Below, piece after piece: positions 62,592-64,000 of a stretch of DNA of 64,000 bases (positions within the stretch are counted from its first letter, which is position 1; the number at the start of each line of letters is the position of its first letter). The DNA is from Roseburia sp. (GTDB lineage: Bacteria > Bacillota_A > Clostridia > Lachnospirales > Lachnospiraceae), in assembly GCA_019411365.1 (NCBI GenBank), contig DXQT01000008.1, positions 1-64,000 on the forward strand, given 5' to 3'. The notes under the pieces are model-generated. The model was not told the DNA's origin. It made no database searches and saw only the letters and a list, made by a program, of their open reading frames with translations. The translations under genes were made by a program, and so were the position numbers.

Positions 62592-62814
62592 AGACAATTG
62601 CGAAACTCATGAAAAACTAAATTGAATTGTGAAAAATTAACAAAAGACATGAAAGACATTGGGGAACCGCCGGCACTTAGAAGGCAGATACAACGGTAAG
62701 TTGTGCCTGGCTTCTTAGTACCGTTGCGAGTGACACATAGCGAGAGCGTGTCTTGAATGTTTTTGTTGATTTTGAACAATTGAAAGAAGAGTAGATGAGT
62801 TTCGCAAACGCCTA
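62592..62814. mobile_element. MITE-like hairpin element, long copy
   Basis: A 223-bp element related to 37686-37776. The left end has CAATTGCGAAACTCAT and the right end ATGAGTTTCGC. Inner arms pair further (AATTGTGAAAAATTAACAAA with a TTTTTGTTGATTTTGAACAA segment), and the centre holds another hairpin (CTTAGAAGG...GGCTTCTTAG). GATATAGAAGGT occurs on both sides (62580-62591 and 62815-62826) and looks like a target duplication. No protein gene is inside. It separates the promoter and cre from the GH105 gene. Confidence 0.65.
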
Positions 62815-62844
62815 GATATAGAAGGTTAAAAAAGGAGAAGAACT

Positions 62845-63975
62845 ATGGATCAAATCGAAAAGTATATTGAGGAACTAATGGAAAAAAGTACACCGGATCG
62901 TCCCATCTGGAACATCGAAAAAATCATGCAGGGGTTAAAATCCACATGGAATTACATTGATGGATGTATGATCAAAGCGATTCTGGAAATGTATGCGATC
63001 ACGAAAGAGGATAAATACTTGAAATTTGCAGATGATTTTATTGACTGCAAAGTGAATGCAGATGGGACAATTGAGGGGTATGATGTCAATGAATTAAATA
63101 TTGATAATGTGAATGCGGGAAAAACACTGTTTGAGCTTTTTGACCTGACAGGAAAAGAAAAATACAGAAAAGCAATTGATCTTGTTTACAGTCAGGTTGC
63201 ACAGATGCCGCGCACGAAAGAGGGGAACTTCTGGCACAAAAATATCTATCCGGATCAGGTCTGGCTGGACGGGCTGTATATGTGTCAGCCGTTTTATATG
63301 GAATATGAGACCCGTTTTCATGACAAAAAAAATTATGACGATATTTTCCAGCAATTTTTTAATGTTGAAAAAAATATGAGAGATCCAAAGACCGGATTAT
63401 ACTATCATGCGTATGATTCATCCAGAGCAATGTTCTGGTGCGACAGAGTCACCGGGTTGAGTCAGAACTTCTGGCTGCGCGCACTGGGCTGGTTTTCCAT
63501 GGCACTGCTCGATACATTAGACAAAACAGACGCATCGGCTGCAGGAGAATCTTACGAAAAATTAAAACAAATATTTGTCGAACTCATGGATGCTATGTTA
63601 AAATATCAGGATGAGAGCGGTATGTGGTATCAGGTCGTGAATTTCGGCGGTATGGACAAAAACTACCTCGAAACAAGTGGAAGCTCTATTATGGCATATG
63701 CACTTTTAAAAGGTGTCCGTCTTGGATTTTTGTCGGAAAGCTATCGCGCATACGGTGAGAAGGCTTTTCATGGAATCTGTGATAACTATCTTTCCACGGA
63801 TGAAAATGGAAACCTCCATCTGGGCGGAATCTGTCTCGTGGCAGGCTTAGGCGGCGCAAACAGACGGCCGGGAACCTATGATTATTATATGTCAGAGCCG
63901 GTTGTCAAAGATGACGCCAAAGGTGTCGGACCATTTTTGCTTGCCTATACAGAGATGCTCCGCCTGAAAAAATAG
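62845..63975 (+). CDS. Glycoside hydrolase family 88/105, unsaturated rhamnogalacturonyl hydrolase
   Basis: A 376-residue cytoplasmic enzyme (no signal peptide) of the YesR/YteR type, which removes the unsaturated uronic acid left by pectate/rhamnogalacturonan lyases. Motifs are the (alpha/alpha)6 barrel pattern with FWHKNIYPDQVWLDGLYMCQ (catalytic Asp region), WCDRVTGLSQNFWLRALGW (second Asp context), and LGGANRRPGTYDYYMSEP at the end. AAAAAGGAG precedes the ATG. With the perfect cre upstream, it is probably induced on pectin when better sugars are absent. Confidence 0.9.
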   Translation: MDQIEKYIEELMEKSTPDRPIWNIEKIMQGLKSTWNYIDGCMIKAILEMYAITKEDKYLKFADDFIDCKVNADGTIEGYDVNELNIDNVNAGKTLFELFDLTGKEKYRKAIDLVYSQVAQMPRTKEGNFWHKNIYPDQVWLDGLYMCQPFYMEYETRFHDKKNYDDIFQQFFNVEKNMRDPKTGLYYHAYDSSRAMFWCDRVTGLSQNFWLRALGWFSMALLDTLDKTDASAAGESYEKLKQIFVELMDAMLKYQDESGMWYQVVNFGGMDKNYLETSGSSIMAYALLKGVRLGFLSESYRAYGEKAFHGICDNYLSTDENGNLHLGGICLVAGLGGANRRPGTYDYYMSEPVVKDDAKGVGPFLLAYTEMLRLKK

Positions 63976-64000
63976 CACGCCATTTTGAACAATGTCACTG

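Noticed and set aside
1..64000. CRISPR arrays, tRNA or rRNA genes, prophage or integrase genes
   Set aside because: No spaced direct-repeat array, no cloverleaf ending in CCA-like context, and no recombinase or phage gene was seen on either strand.

Overview
The window reads as about 64 kb of chromosome from a moderately AT-rich anaerobic Firmicute. Lachnospiraceae of the Roseburia / Agathobacter type is the best guess. The reasons are an Rnf complex, a Na+-pumping decarboxylase operon with split subunits, a stand-alone cheR, an alpha/beta-type spore protein, a GerW/YtfJ-type spore protein, a pectin-degrading GH105 enzyme and Clostridia-style gene order. This is inferred from gene content; no 16S gene or tRNA is visible. 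Most genes are core genes, read left to right in operons separated by clear intrinsic terminators.

Layout. 231-8686: the translation and RNA operon rimP-nusA-rnpM-ylxQ-infB-rbfA-nrnA-truB-ribF. 8735-9982: an SH3/NlpC-P60 wall hydrolase with a strong promoter and a WalR-like box. 10007-12797: rpsO and pnp, each with its own promoter and a structured leader. 12895-19672: an S8 protease, cardiolipin synthase, two D,D-carboxypeptidases and scpAB. 19725-25093: a five-gene Na+ decarboxylase operon. 25094-30946: RpiR regulator, BaiN-like flavoprotein, cmk, ispH, an S1 protein and cheR. 30964-32067: a minus-strand DEDD exonuclease. 32252-37496: rnfCDGEAB. 37610-40686: proB, a DUF896 gene, 5-formyl-THF cyclo-ligase and proA. 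40738-44523: miaB, ruvAB and zapA. 44566-51939: a U32 enzyme, a FtsW/PBP pair, a Nudix hydrolase, a DUF2953 protein and GerW/YtfJ. 57454-62149: rpmB, an Asp23 protein, FakA-like and recG. 62164-63975: a SASP gene and a catabolite-controlled GH105 gene.

The exceptional region is 51940-57102, an AT-rich insert that starts six bases after the ytfJ stop codon and ends at its own terminator. It holds two tandem 316-residue HTH/TPR-like regulators, a convergent 48-residue secreted-peptide ORF (a candidate pheromone precursor), a weak-(-35) promoter beside a 17-bp perfect inverted repeat, a 26-residue two-cysteine precursor peptide with the best ribosome-binding site of the locus, a radical SAM/SPASM enzyme and a half-size ABC exporter. 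Together these look like a peptide-signal-controlled radical-SAM RiPP locus, analogous in logic to the streptococcal Rgg/SHP RaS-RiPP systems but with a precursor I do not recognise. The two smallest genes were found by direct reading.

Non-coding highlights: a related hairpin element (MITE-like) occurs twice (37686-37776 and 62592-62814), the second copy flanked by a 12-bp direct repeat. There is a 19-bp perfect inverted repeat at 57249-57314, a long hairpin at the 5' end of the pnp mRNA, a sigma-G-like promoter in front of the SASP gene and a perfect cre operator in front of the GH105 gene. Energy conservation links the decarboxylase operon and Rnf, since both are ion pumps.
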